The notes under the pieces: model-generated
The model's database searches: none
The model's input: the letters and a program-made list of their open reading frames with translations, nothing else
Told to the model about the DNA's origin: nothing
In this document: one piece after another, positions 49,371 through 58,263 of the stretch
Numbering within the stretch: position 1 is the stretch's first letter
Layout of the letters: every line of letters starts with the position of its first letter
DNA from: an uncultured Oxalobacteraceae bacterium
GTDB taxonomy: Bacteria; Pseudomonadota; Gammaproteobacteria; Burkholderiales; Burkholderiaceae
Length of the DNA: 64,000 bases
Reading direction: 5' to 3'
NCBI GenBank assembly: GCA_946480015.1
Contig: CAMLIL010000001.1
Location: forward strand, 53,035-117,034
Translations under genes and position numbers: made by a program

Positions 49371-50471
49371 TTACTTCTTACCGGCCGTCTCTTTCCATTT
49401 CTTGAGGAAGGCCATGCGCTTGGCCGGCTCCAGGTATTGCAGCAGGCTTGGGCTGACCGGGATCGGCTTGATGTTCTTCTCGCCGACCTGTTTGACCAGG
49501 TCGGAGGCGGTGGTCTCGCCTTTCACGTCCATGCGGATCGCGAACAGTTTGGAATCGTTGGCGATGACGGTCTGGCCGCGCGCCGACAGCAGGTAATCCA
49601 TCCACAGCCTGGCGGCGTTCGGATTGCGCGCGGCCTTGTTGATGAACTGGACGCGCGACATGATCAAGGTGTAGTCGGCCGGCAGGACCACGCCCAGCGA
49701 CGGATCGGCCTTGGCGCGCACCAGCGCGTAGGAACCGAGCACGTTGTAGCCGATCAGGTTTTCGCCCGACGAGATACGCTCGATCATGGTGCCGGTGGAG
49801 GACTGCACGCGCACGCGCGCCTGGCCGAAGCCTTGTTCGAGCGCCGGGAAGCCCGGGTAATCCAGCGAATCCTGGGTCATGAACATGAAACCGACGCCGG
49901 ATTTTTCGATGTCGTAGGTGGTGACCTTGTCCTTGAATTTTTCGCTCGTGATCAGCCTGGCGAAGTCGGCGTGTGTCTTCGGCACTTCCTTGGCATCGAC
50001 CAGGCGCTTGTTATAGACGATGGCGGCCGGCTCGAAGGTGGTGCCGTAGGCGGTGTCGTTCCACACCGCCCAGCCCGGAATTTTGGACGCTTCTGGCGAC
50101 TTGTACTGGGCCGCATAACCGTCCTGCGCCAGGCGCATCTGCAGGTCCATGGCGGACGACCAGACCACGTCGGCGGTGGCGCCGCCGGCGGCCGCTTCCG
50201 AAATGAAGCGGTTGTACACTTCGGTGGAGTTCATGTCGTTGTACTCGACCGTGATGCCGGGGTACAGGGCGTTGAAGTCCTTCACCAGCGGCTGGGCGGC
50301 CTTGCTGTCGGTGGCGCCGTAGATCACCAGCTTGCCTTCCTTCTTGGCGGCGTCGACGATTTTGGCGTAGGCGGCCGGGTAACCCGCCGGAATCTGGGCG
50401 CCTGCGGACAGGGCGATGGTGGCCAGTACGGACGCGATGGCGCCGCCGACGATCGATTTGGTCGTTTTCAT
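49371..50471 (-). CDS. ABC transporter substrate-binding protein
   Basis: The 366-aa protein has a signal peptide (VGGAIASVLATIALSAGAQ) and a class II binding fold of the Fe3+/2-AEP/PgtC type: GKLVIYGATDSKAAQPLVKDFNALYPGITVEYNDMNSTEVYNR. The ligand is not evident from sequence: iron residues such as paired Tyr are not clear, and the neighbouring Bug/TctDE genes point to an organic anion. First of the ABC genes; 59 bp separate it from the permease. Confidence 0.88.
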   Translation of the reverse strand: MKTTKSIVGGAIASVLATIALSAGAQIPAGYPAAYAKIVDAAKKEGKLVIYGATDSKAAQPLVKDFNALYPGITVEYNDMNSTEVYNRFISEAAAGGATADVVWSSAMDLQMRLAQDGYAAQYKSPEASKIPGWAVWNDTAYGTTFEPAAIVYNKRLVDAKEVPKTHADFARLITSEKFKDKVTTYDIEKSGVGFMFMTQDSLDYPGFPALEQGFGQARVRVQSSTGTMIERISSGENLIGYNVLGSYALVRAKADPSLGVVLPADYTLIMSRVQFINKAARNPNAARLWMDYLLSARGQTVIANDSKLFAIRMDVKGETTASDLVKQVGEKNIKPIPVSPSLLQYLEPAKRMAFLKKWKETAGKK

Positions 50472-50526
50472 TTCAGTCTCCTGCGTTGTTATGGTCGGCC
50501 GTCTGGCCGCCAGAGTATCGTGAGTG

Positions 50527-51483
50527 CTAGCGCACCAGCCGGAATTGGCCGGCTTGCCGTTGGTAGTCCCGTACGGCTTTGTTCACATAGTCGGTCAGGG
50601 CCTGGCCGGTCAATGCAAACGGAAATAGTCCCTGCTGCGCGCGCTGGCGCGCGAACTCCGGGCTCGCCAGCATGCGCTCAAACCGTGCGACCCAGGCGCG
50701 GTAGTCGGCGTCGGGCACGCCCGGTGCCATCCACACGCCGCGCACCACCGGCCACACCAGGTCCACGCCCTGCTCGCGGGCGGTGGGCACGTCCTTCAGC
50801 ACGCCGGCCAGGCGATGTTCGGACAGCACCACCAGCACGCGCACCTTGCCGGCATCGGCGTACAGCGTGGCTTCGGACGCATCGCCCGAAATCACCTGGA
50901 CAAAGTTTGCCTGCATCGCCACGAAGGTTTCGCCGCCGCCTTCCAGGGCGACGAAGCGCAGCAGCTTGGGATCGATGCCGGCGCCGCGCGCCAGCAGTGC
51001 CATCTTGAGCCAGTCCTGGCTGCCGACGGTGCCGGATACGCCGATCAGCACATCCTTGGGCTTGCGCTTGAGCGCGGCAATCAGGTCGCCCAGATTGCGG
51101 AAGGGCGAATCGGCACGCACCGCGATCATGCCGTAGTCGGCGCCCAGCGCCGCGACCCAGCGCACGTCGCTGGGCACGGCCTGGCCGAACTTGCCCTCGG
51201 CCAGATTGAGCAGCGAGCCGCTGGAAAACGCCACCAGCGTGTCGGCTTCGGCGCGCCGGCGCGAGACCAGCGAATGCCATGCCACCGCGCCGATCCCGCC
51301 CGGCAGATAACTCAGTTTCATCGCCGCCGCGCCGGCGCCCTGCTCCTTCATCCCCATCTGGACCAGCTTGCAGGTCAGGTCCATCGCGCCGCCCGGTTTG
51401 GACGGCACGATGCATTCGGCGGCGGGAACGGAGCTGGTGGCTCCGGTCAGCAGCGCGGCGAACAGGGCGAGGAGCGCTTTCAT
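50527..51483 (-). CDS. Bug-family (TctC-like) periplasmic binding protein
   Basis: The 318-aa protein has a signal peptide (MKALLALFAALLTGATSSVPA) and TctC/Bug features: IVPSKPGGAMDLTCKL, GSLLNLAEGKFG, VSGTVGSQDWLKM and PDADYRAWVARFERMLASPEF. Bug proteins bind carboxylates such as citrate; some are sensors for two-component systems. It lies between a porin and an ABC system with TctDE divergent, so it may supply the ligand signal. Confidence 0.9.
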   Translation of the reverse strand: MKALLALFAALLTGATSSVPAAECIVPSKPGGAMDLTCKLVQMGMKEQGAGAAAMKLSYLPGGIGAVAWHSLVSRRRAEADTLVAFSSGSLLNLAEGKFGQAVPSDVRWVAALGADYGMIAVRADSPFRNLGDLIAALKRKPKDVLIGVSGTVGSQDWLKMALLARGAGIDPKLLRFVALEGGGETFVAMQANFVQVISGDASEATLYADAGKVRVLVVLSEHRLAGVLKDVPTAREQGVDLVWPVVRGVWMAPGVPDADYRAWVARFERMLASPEFARQRAQQGLFPFALTGQALTDYVNKAVRDYQRQAGQFRLVR

Positions 51484-51492
51484 GGCTGGTGC

Positions 51493-52554
51493 TTAGAAGC
51501 GGTGCTGGATGCCTGCGGTCAGGCCGGTCTGGGTGCTGGCGAAACCGGGATCGTCGCGCGACAGGCTCACGAGCTTGTTGTTGTCGGCCTTGGCATGCGC
51601 CAGCGCGACATACAGGTCGGTACGCTTGGACAGCGCGTACAGGCCGCGCGCCACGTACATGATTGGATCGGCATCGGCGCCGGGGGCGAGGTTTTTCACA
51701 TCCACATAGTACACCGCGCCGGTCAGGGTGATCGCCGGTTTGATGTAATAGCTCGCGCCGGCCCAGTAGGTGGTGGCCTTGAGGTCGCGGGTAAGCGGGT
51801 TGGCCGCTTCCAGCTTGTAGTCGCGCAGGCCGGCGGTGAGGCGGAAGGCGTCGGCCTTGTAATTCACACCCGCGTGCACGGCGGTGGTCTGGTCGCGGCG
51901 GCCGGTGGCGATGGCGTTGCCGTTGATTTGCTCGTAGCTGAGCATGGCCGACAGCGGACCCTGGGTCCACGAACCGGCCACCGCGTATTTGCGGCTGTCG
52001 GCGGCGTTGGCGGCCTGCTCGCCCAGGCCGATGGTGGCGCCGTACTTGAAGGCGCCGGTGCTGCCCGAGTATTTGATCAGGTTATCGAATGCCGTCGTCA
52101 TGCCGTACTTGGACGGGCCGCTGGCGTTGGTGGAGGTAGCCCACGAGTAGTTCGGCGCGAAGCCGAGCGGATCGAAGCCGATCACGAAGTCATAGGTGGT
52201 GGTGAAGGAACGGCCGATCACCACGCGGCCAAAGCCGCCTTCCAGGCCGACGTAAGCCTGGCGCTTGAACAGCGCACCGTCGGAGGCGCCGGTATCCAGC
52301 AGGATGCCGCCTTCCAGGCCGAACACGGCTTTCAGGCCGCCGGACAGGTCTTCGCTGCCCTTGATGCCCCAGCGCGAGGTGTTTTTGCCGCCCGAGACGA
52401 CCTTGAACGTGCTGTCCTTGGACGCGTTGGCGTTGTCCAGGTATTCGACGCCGGCGTCGATCAGGCCATACACCTGCACGTTCGATTGAGCGTGAGCGGC
52501 GCCAGCGGCGGCGATGGTGGCGAGGGCGGCCAGCGTAAGTACGGAATGCTTCAT
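51493..52554 (-). CDS. Outer-membrane porin (Gram-negative general porin type)
   Basis: The 353-aa protein has a signal peptide (MKHSVLTLAALATIAAAGAAHA), the mature start QSNVQVYGLIDAGVEYL of burkholderial porins, NTSRWGIKGSEDLSGGLKAVFGLE and the C-terminal GLTAGIQHRF ending in Phe. It is a 16-stranded trimeric porin, likely passing the substrate of the adjacent uptake system. It is first in the minus-strand cluster. An ATG 18 nt upstream is less likely. Confidence 0.95.
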   Translation of the reverse strand: MKHSVLTLAALATIAAAGAAHAQSNVQVYGLIDAGVEYLDNANASKDSTFKVVSGGKNTSRWGIKGSEDLSGGLKAVFGLEGGILLDTGASDGALFKRQAYVGLEGGFGRVVIGRSFTTTYDFVIGFDPLGFAPNYSWATSTNASGPSKYGMTTAFDNLIKYSGSTGAFKYGATIGLGEQAANAADSRKYAVAGSWTQGPLSAMLSYEQINGNAIATGRRDQTTAVHAGVNYKADAFRLTAGLRDYKLEAANPLTRDLKATTYWAGASYYIKPAITLTGAVYYVDVKNLAPGADADPIMYVARGLYALSKRTDLYVALAHAKADNNKLVSLSRDDPGFASTQTGLTAGIQHRF

Positions 52555-52705
52555 TGTGTCTCCGGGTGTCATTGTGTTTATGGTTTTGGCACTACGGGAT
52601 GGACTATAAAACCGCGAACCTTTCAAAAGGCTTTCGATGCGCGCCTGTCGCCGGGGCGCCACAGCGGCCACGCGCCGCCCCGTATTTCGGCTTACACTCT
52701 CGCGC

Positions 52706-53395
52706 ATGCGAATACTCTTAGTGGAAGACCATGTCGAACTGTCGCGCTGGGTCGCCAAGGCCCTGGCGGACGCGCGCCTGACGGTCGAATGCGCCGCCAA
52801 CGGCGCCGATGCCGACGCCCTCCTGCACACCCAGGACTACGCGCTGGTGATTCTCGACCTGACCCTGCCCAAGATGGACGGGCTGGAAGTGCTGCGCCGC
52901 CTGCGCGCCCGCGGCGGCGCGCGCGGCAAGACGCCGGTGCTGATCCTGACCGCGCGCGGCGGCCTCGAAGAACGCGTGCAGGGGCTCAATCTGGGCGCCG
53001 ACGATTACCTGGCCAAGCCGTTCGAACTGGCCGAACTGGAAGCGCGCATCAAGGCGCTGCTGCGCCGCAGCAGCGGCAACGAAGCGCTGGTGTACCAGTG
53101 CGGCGCGCTGGCCTTCGACACCGTCACCCGCATGTTCACCTACGGCGACGCGGCACTGGCGCTGACCCCGCGCGAACACGCCGTGCTCGAAGCGCTGATC
53201 ACCCGTCCGGGCAGCGCCATCTCGAAGGAGAAGCTGTTCGGCGAAGTGTTCTCGCTCGACGACGATGCCAACCTGGATGCGATTGAACTGATCATCCACC
53301 GCGTGCGCAAGAAGCTGGAACGCGAACTGCCCGGCGCCGCCGCCATCACCACCCTGCGCGGCATCGGCTACGTGCTGCAGCCACGCGCCCAATGA
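52706..53395 (+). CDS. OmpR-type response regulator (TctD-like)
   Basis: The 229-aa protein starts MRILLVEDHVELSRW; the receiver has Asp51 in LVILDLTLPKMDG and Lys in YLAKPFELAEL. The C-terminal winged helix reads TPREHAVLEALITRPG and VHRVRKKLERELPG-like sequence. It overlaps the kinase by 4 bp (ATGA) and is divergent from the porin gene with 151 bp between, so it probably controls the uptake cluster. Confidence 0.93.
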   Translation: MRILLVEDHVELSRWVAKALADARLTVECAANGADADALLHTQDYALVILDLTLPKMDGLEVLRRLRARGGARGKTPVLILTARGGLEERVQGLNLGADDYLAKPFELAELEARIKALLRRSSGNEALVYQCGALAFDTVTRMFTYGDAALALTPREHAVLEALITRPGSAISKEKLFGEVFSLDDDANLDAIELIIHRVRKKLERELPGAAAITTLRGIGYVLQPRAQ

Positions 53396-54801
53396 ACGCC
53401 CCGCTGGGCAGCCTGCGCAACCAGCTGCTGCGCTGGCTGCTCATTCCGCTGGCCCTGCTGGTGGCGCTCAATGCGGTGTCGGTCTACCGCAATGCGCTCG
53501 ATGCCGCCGATGTGGCCTACGACCGCGCCCTGCTAGCGTCCACCCGCGCGCTGGCCGAGCGGGTCTCGGTCAAGGACGGCAAGGTGGTGGTCGACGTGCC
53601 CTACGTCGCGCTCGACAGCTTCGAGACCGATACCCTGGGCCGCATCTATTACAAGGTCACCGGCCTGCAGGGCGAGACCGTGTCCGGCTTTGCCGACCTG
53701 CCGCCGGTGCCGGACGGCGTGCCGCGCTCGGAGGCCTATCCGGCGCTGGTGCGCTTCTATCACGCCAGCTACAACGGCGAGCCGGTACGCATCGCGGCCC
53801 TGCTGCAGCCGGTCTACGACGATACGATGCGCGGCATCTCGCTGATCCAGGTCGGCGAAACGCTGGACGCGCGCCACGGCCTGTCGCGCAAGATCCTGGT
53901 CGACACCCTGCTGCGCCAGGCCGCCATGGTGCTGGCCGTGGCCACCCTGGTGTGGTTCGCGGTGCGGCTGGTGCTGCGCCCCCTGATGCGTTTGAAGACC
54001 GAAGTCGAACAGCGCGACGTCAACGATCTGTCCGACGTCGACCCCTTGCTGGTGCACCGCGAGGTGCGCCCGCTGGTGGCCGCCATGAACGGCGCCATGT
54101 CGCGCATGCAGAACCTGATCGCCGGCCAGCGCCGCTTCATCGCCGACGCCTCGCACCAGCTGCGCACCCCGCTCACGGTGCTCAAGACCCAGGCCGAACT
54201 GGCCCTGCGCGAGGACGATCCGCAAGCGCTGCGCGAGCTGGTGCGGGCGATCGCCAGCACCACCGACGCCACCGTCCACCTGGCCAACCGGCTGCTGACG
54301 CTGGCGCGGGTCGAACACGGGCGCGACGCCGCCTCCATGAAACCGGTGGCGCTGGCCGCCATCGTGCAGCAGGTGGCGCTGGAGCTGGCGCTGCCAGCAG
54401 TGCAAAAGCGCATCGACCTCTCGCTCGACGCCGCCGAGGATGCCACCGTCAAGGGCCATGCGCTGATGCTGCATGAGATGGTCAGTAATCTGGTACACAA
54501 CGCCATCAGCTACACCCCGCCCGGCGGGCAGGTGGCCCTGCATCTGGCGCGCGACGGCGCCGAGGTGGTGCTGCTTGTGGAGGACAGCGGGCCGGGCATT
54601 CCTGCCGCCGAGCGCAACACCGTGTTCGCGCCCTTCTACCGCGCGGCCACTTCGCTGGAGACCAATCCCGACGGTACCGGGCTGGGCTTGACCATCGTGC
54701 GCGACATCGCCAACCAGCATGGCGCGGCCGTCGCACTCATGGACGCGGCCGGCGGGGGGCTGAAGGTGGAGCTGCGCTTTCCTGGCGCAGCAGCGCCTTG
54801 A
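53392..54801 (+). CDS. Sensor histidine kinase (TctE-like)
   Basis: The 469-aa protein has an N-terminal membrane helix (LLIPLALLVALNAVSVY), a periplasmic domain of the 2CSK_N/TctE type, a second helix near residues 175-195, HisKA with His255 (DASHQLRTPL) and HATPase motifs NLVHNAISYTPPGG and GTGLGLTI. It is paired with the response regulator. Its end overlaps the opposing regulator gene by 65 bp. Confidence 0.93.
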   Translation: MNAPLGSLRNQLLRWLLIPLALLVALNAVSVYRNALDAADVAYDRALLASTRALAERVSVKDGKVVVDVPYVALDSFETDTLGRIYYKVTGLQGETVSGFADLPPVPDGVPRSEAYPALVRFYHASYNGEPVRIAALLQPVYDDTMRGISLIQVGETLDARHGLSRKILVDTLLRQAAMVLAVATLVWFAVRLVLRPLMRLKTEVEQRDVNDLSDVDPLLVHREVRPLVAAMNGAMSRMQNLIAGQRRFIADASHQLRTPLTVLKTQAELALREDDPQALRELVRAIASTTDATVHLANRLLTLARVEHGRDAASMKPVALAAIVQQVALELALPAVQKRIDLSLDAAEDATVKGHALMLHEMVSNLVHNAISYTPPGGQVALHLARDGAEVVLLVEDSGPGIPAAERNTVFAPFYRAATSLETNPDGTGLGLTIVRDIANQHGAAVALMDAAGGGLKVELRFPGAAAP

Positions 54802-55510
54802 ACGCGCGCGGCACCCATGGCCGCGCCGCCACGATAAAGCTGATCGCATGGCGCTGCTCCAAAGGCAGGCGGGTCTCGTGCTGATGCTGCTGGGAGAATT
54901 CGTCGGCCACCTGTTTCAGGCGTTCCAGCAGCGCGCCGCTCGACTGGCGCGTCAGCATCACGTTCACCAGCCGCATGACTTCGTGCTCGCCATCGAAGCG
55001 TGAATCGAGGTAATCGGCCGCCGCCTCGCTGCGGAAGTAGCCTTGAATCGGCCCGTTCGGTATCCAGCCGAAGGTGCGCGATATGAGCAGCTTGACGCGG
55101 TTGTTCGGCAGCAGTTCGAGAAAGCCGATCTTGTCCAGCCGCAGCAGGTATCTGGTCACCTCGGCCGCGCTCAGATCGTACAGGCGCACGATATCGTCGA
55201 AGCCGATATGGTTCATGGCCGATACCGCCACCACCAGCAGGCGCGCATCGCCGATGATTTCGCGCTCCTGCGCCAAGGTCAGCTGCGAGATCAGGCTTGG
55301 GCTGCCCTGCGCCGCGCTCAGTTCGTCGAAGCCGATGCCGCTGGCCGACAGGATCTCGTCGAGCCGCTGCAGGGTGAAGTTCTTTTGCGAGAACATGCGC
55401 TTGACGCTGGCTTCGGACATATCGATGCGCCCCGCCAGGTCGGCGTAGGTAATGCCGCGTGCCTTGAGCAGGCGTTTCAGGGTATCGACCAGGGTGATGG
55501 CATGGGGCAT
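54737..55510 (-). CDS. XRE-type transcriptional regulator
   Basis: The 257-aa protein begins MPHAITLVDTLKRLLKARGITYADLAGRIDMSEASVKRMFSQKNFTLQRL, an XRE helix-turn-helix, followed by a helical and winged-helix-like region (DIVRLYDLSAAEVTRYLLRLDKIGFLELLPNNRVKLLI). The ligand is unknown. The 20-bp motif 21-40 bp before its start is shared with the MFS/acyltransferase gene, so it may repress itself and that gene. Confidence 0.82.
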   Translation of the reverse strand: MPHAITLVDTLKRLLKARGITYADLAGRIDMSEASVKRMFSQKNFTLQRLDEILSASGIGFDELSAAQGSPSLISQLTLAQEREIIGDARLLVVAVSAMNHIGFDDIVRLYDLSAAEVTRYLLRLDKIGFLELLPNNRVKLLISRTFGWIPNGPIQGYFRSEAAADYLDSRFDGEHEVMRLVNVMLTRQSSGALLERLKQVADEFSQQHQHETRLPLEQRHAISFIVAARPWVPRAFKALLRQESAAPPSAPRRPRP

Positions 55511-55530
55511 GGCGTTCCTCGCGTTCGTCG

Positions 55531-55550
55531 GGTAGCAGATAGTAATACCG
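55531..55550 (-). promoter_or_regulatory. Shared 20-bp motif upstream of XRE regulator
   Basis: Second copy of the motif at 46,386-46,405. On the minus strand it contains TATTACTAT, which could act as a -10 region. Its location 21-40 bp before the start of the regulator suggests an autoregulatory site. Confidence 0.5.
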
Positions 55551-55649
55551 AATGCGCCCGCGCGCGATACCCCGGCCGGATCGATTGAAGGCGCCGGCGC
55601 GTTCGGCCATGATTCGCCTGCACATCCCGCACCCAACCAGGAGAACGTC

Positions 55650-56075
55650 GTGAACAAACTGTTGATCGCCTGTCTGATTTCCTGCGCCGCCGCCAGCGCG
55701 TCCGCCCTCGAGCAAAGCGATGCCAGCACCGCCATGTCGGGCGCCTCGGCCCTGATCGCCGCCGGTCCGGTGCTGGTGGTGGCCGGGTCGATGTCGGCGG
55801 TGGCCGCGTCAGGCATGGTGGTGGTGGCCAGTGTCGAAACCGTGGGCGAAGCGAGCATCGTGGTGCTCGAAGGCGCTTCGGAGGGCGCGCGCGCATCGAT
55901 CCGCCTGTCGGGACGCGCCGCGGGAGCCTTGTCGATTGCGGCCGGTACCGCCGTGAGCGTGGTGACCCTGGCCAGCGGGTATGTGCTGATCGCCGCCGGC
56001 CAGGTGATCGCCTTCATCCCGAACGAAGCCGGCAAGGCCCTGCTGCACCATTCGCGCACGGGGCAGGCATCATGA
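55650..56075 (+). CDS. Secreted or membrane Ala/Ser/Val-rich hypothetical protein
   Basis: The 141-aa protein has a signal peptide (MNKLLIACLISCAAASASA) and long hydrophobic Ala/Val/Ser segments (ALIAAGPVLVVAGSMSAVAASGMVVVASVE and GALSIAAGTAVSVVTLASGYVLIAAGQVIAFI). It overlaps the DUF2145 start by 4 bp, so the two form an operon. Unrecognised as a family. Confidence 0.75.
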   Translation: MNKLLIACLISCAAASASALEQSDASTAMSGASALIAAGPVLVVAGSMSAVAASGMVVVASVETVGEASIVVLEGASEGARASIRLSGRAAGALSIAAGTAVSVVTLASGYVLIAAGQVIAFIPNEAGKALLHHSRTGQAS

Positions 56076-56845
56076 AGCGCCTGCTGGCCATTGTTCTGCT
56101 GCTGTGGATGCCGTTCGCCGCGGCGGGCACGGCGTGCGAGGGCAAGAAGATCGATCAGCTTGGGTTCGTCAAGGCGATGACGCTGGCTGAACGGACTGCA
56201 AAGGCGCTCGATGAATCCGGTGCCCAGGTGGCGCTGATCGCGCGCGTGGGGCAGGATCTGTCGAAATACGGCCTGCGCTATTCGCACGTGGGCTACGTGG
56301 TGCGCGATCATCCCAAGGGCCACTGGATCGTGGTGCATGAGCTGAACCACTGCGGCACGGCGCGCTCGGCGCTGTACGACCAGGGGCTGGCCAACTTCTT
56401 CCTCGACGATATGTTTGCCTACGAAAGCGCGCTGCTGATTCCTTCAGGCGAGAGCCAGGCGCGTATCCTGCGCATGCTGGCCGGCCCTGCTCCGCTGCAG
56501 CTGCACGACGGGCGCTACAACATGCTGGCGTATGCGTTTTCGACGGCTTGCCAGAATTCGAATCAGTGGGTGCTGGAGAGCTATGCGGCCAGCAGCAGCG
56601 AGCTGCCGGTGCGCGACCGCGGCGCGGCGCAGGCCTGGCTCAAGCTGGCCGGGTTCCAGCCATTGACGGTGCATATTCCGGCGTCCACCCGGCTGGGGGC
56701 GCGCCTGTTCAAGGCCAATATCAGCTTTGACGATCATCCGTTCGGGCGCCGCATGGCGGGACAGATCGATACGGTCACGGTGGAATCGGTGCTGCGTTTT
56801 GTGCGGCAGCGTGATGCGGGGGCGCGGCAGATCCTGGTGCGCTAA
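56072..56845 (+). CDS. DUF2145 family secreted protein
   Basis: The 257-aa protein has a signal peptide (MKRLLAIVLLLWMPFAAAG) and DUF2145 features: LRYSHVGYVVRDHPKGHWIVVHELNHCGTARSALYDQGLANFF and YNMLAYAFSTACQNSNQWVLE. A His-Cys pattern (HELNHC ... TACQ) resembles papain-like or NlpC-like permuted enzymes; activity is not shown. It follows the small secreted protein. Confidence 0.85.
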   Translation: MKRLLAIVLLLWMPFAAAGTACEGKKIDQLGFVKAMTLAERTAKALDESGAQVALIARVGQDLSKYGLRYSHVGYVVRDHPKGHWIVVHELNHCGTARSALYDQGLANFFLDDMFAYESALLIPSGESQARILRMLAGPAPLQLHDGRYNMLAYAFSTACQNSNQWVLESYAASSSELPVRDRGAAQAWLKLAGFQPLTVHIPASTRLGARLFKANISFDDHPFGRRMAGQIDTVTVESVLRFVRQRDAGARQILVR

Positions 56846-56848
56846 GCT

Positions 56849-56898
56849 GTCGTCCCCCGCATTCGCGGAGACAGGCTCTCGCGAAAGCGGGGACGACG
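56849..56898. repeat. REP-like inverted repeat between convergent genes
   Basis: GTCGTCCCCCGCATTCGCG pairs imperfectly with CGCGAAAGCGGGGACGAC across a short loop, a REP/BIME-type hairpin. Such hairpins occur in many betaproteobacterial genomes between convergent genes, where they can also end transcripts. Confidence 0.65.
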
Positions 56899-56902
56899 TG
56901 GA

Positions 56903-58225
56903 TCAGCTCAGGTTTTCGAGACGGATCTTGGTCACGGAACCGACCACCGCCGACAGCGCCTCGATCTTGCCGATGGCCGCGTCGATGTTCTTTTCCTGGG
57001 TCTGATGGGTCAGCATGATGACGTCCGTGCGGGTTTCGCCCTCGCCCGGCTCTTTCTGCAGCACCGCGTCGAGCGAGATATTGGCATCGGCCAGGATGCG
57101 GGTCAGGTCGGCCATCACGCCCAGCTGGTCCTTTACGTACACGCGCAGGTAGTAGCTGGTGGTGATCTCCGACATCGGCAGGATCTGCACGTCCGACATG
57201 TGGTTCGGCTGGAACGCCAGGTGCGGTACGCGGTTGCCCGGATCGGCCGTGGCCAGGCGGGTGATGTCGACCAGGTCGGCGATCACCGACGAGGCGGTCG
57301 GCTCGGCGCCGGCGCCTTTGCCGTAGTACAGCGTGGCGCCCACGGCGTCGGCCTGCACCAGCACGGCGTTCATCGCGCCTTCCACGTTGGCGATCAGGCG
57401 CTTGGCCGGGATCAGGGTCGGGTGCACGCGCAGCTCGATCCCTTCCACGCCGTTGACGATGGCACGCTTGGTGATTCCCAGCAGTTTGATGCGGTAGCCC
57501 AGCTGCTCGGCGTAGGTGATGTCGATGGCCTGCAGCTTGCTGATGCCTTCCACGTGGGCTTTGTCGAACTGCACCGGGATGCCGAAGGCGATCGCCGACA
57601 TGATGGTGGCCTTGTGGGCCGCGTCCACGCCTTCGATGTCGAAGGTCGGATCGGCTTCGGCGTAACCGAGCGCCTGCGCCTGTTTCAGCACGGTGTTGAA
57701 GTCCAGGCCCTTGTCGCGCATTTCGGACAGGATGAAGTTGGTGGTGCCGTTGATGATGCCGGCCACCGATTCGATGCGGTTGGCGGTCAGGCCTTCGCGC
57801 AGCGCCTTGATGATCGGGATGCCGCCGGCCACCGCCGCTTCGAACGCCACCATTACGCCCTTGGCCTGGGCCGCGGCGAAGATCTCGGTGCCGTGCAGCG
57901 CCAGCAGCGCCTTGTTGGCGGTGACGACGTGCTTGCCCTGCCCGATCGCGGCCAGCACCAGCTCCTTGGCGGTGTCGTAGCCGCCGATCAGTTCGACGAC
58001 GATGTCGATGTCGGGGTTGTTGACGACCAGCTTGGGATCGCCGACCACTTCGCAGGCGCTGCCCACGATCTCCCTGGCCTTCTCGACATTGCGCACGGCG
58101 ACCATCGCCACTTCAATGCCTCGGCCGGCACGGCGGCGAATCTCTTCCTGGTTACGTTTCAGGACGTTGAAGGTGCCGGCGCCGACGACGCCAAGGCCGA
58201 TCAGGCCAATTTTGATGGGTTTCAT
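56903..58225 (-). CDS. Homoserine dehydrogenase
   Basis: The 440-aa enzyme makes homoserine from aspartate semialdehyde with NAD(P)H, in threonine and methionine synthesis. The N-terminal GLIGLGVVGAGTF binds the cofactor (residues 7-19). GIINGTTNFILSEM and GYAEADPTFDIEGVDAAHK are the usual homoserine dehydrogenase segments, and a C-terminal ACT domain reads SYYLRVYVKDQLGVMADLTRIL. Monofunctional size with ACT domain. Confidence 0.96.
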   Translation of the reverse strand: MKPIKIGLIGLGVVGAGTFNVLKRNQEEIRRRAGRGIEVAMVAVRNVEKAREIVGSACEVVGDPKLVVNNPDIDIVVELIGGYDTAKELVLAAIGQGKHVVTANKALLALHGTEIFAAAQAKGVMVAFEAAVAGGIPIIKALREGLTANRIESVAGIINGTTNFILSEMRDKGLDFNTVLKQAQALGYAEADPTFDIEGVDAAHKATIMSAIAFGIPVQFDKAHVEGISKLQAIDITYAEQLGYRIKLLGITKRAIVNGVEGIELRVHPTLIPAKRLIANVEGAMNAVLVQADAVGATLYYGKGAGAEPTASSVIADLVDITRLATADPGNRVPHLAFQPNHMSDVQILPMSEITTSYYLRVYVKDQLGVMADLTRILADANISLDAVLQKEPGEGETRTDVIMLTHQTQEKNIDAAIGKIEALSAVVGSVTKIRLENLS

Positions 58226-58263
58226 AGTTTTTCTGTGTAAGTGTTCGAAGCGGTGAGCAGTAT

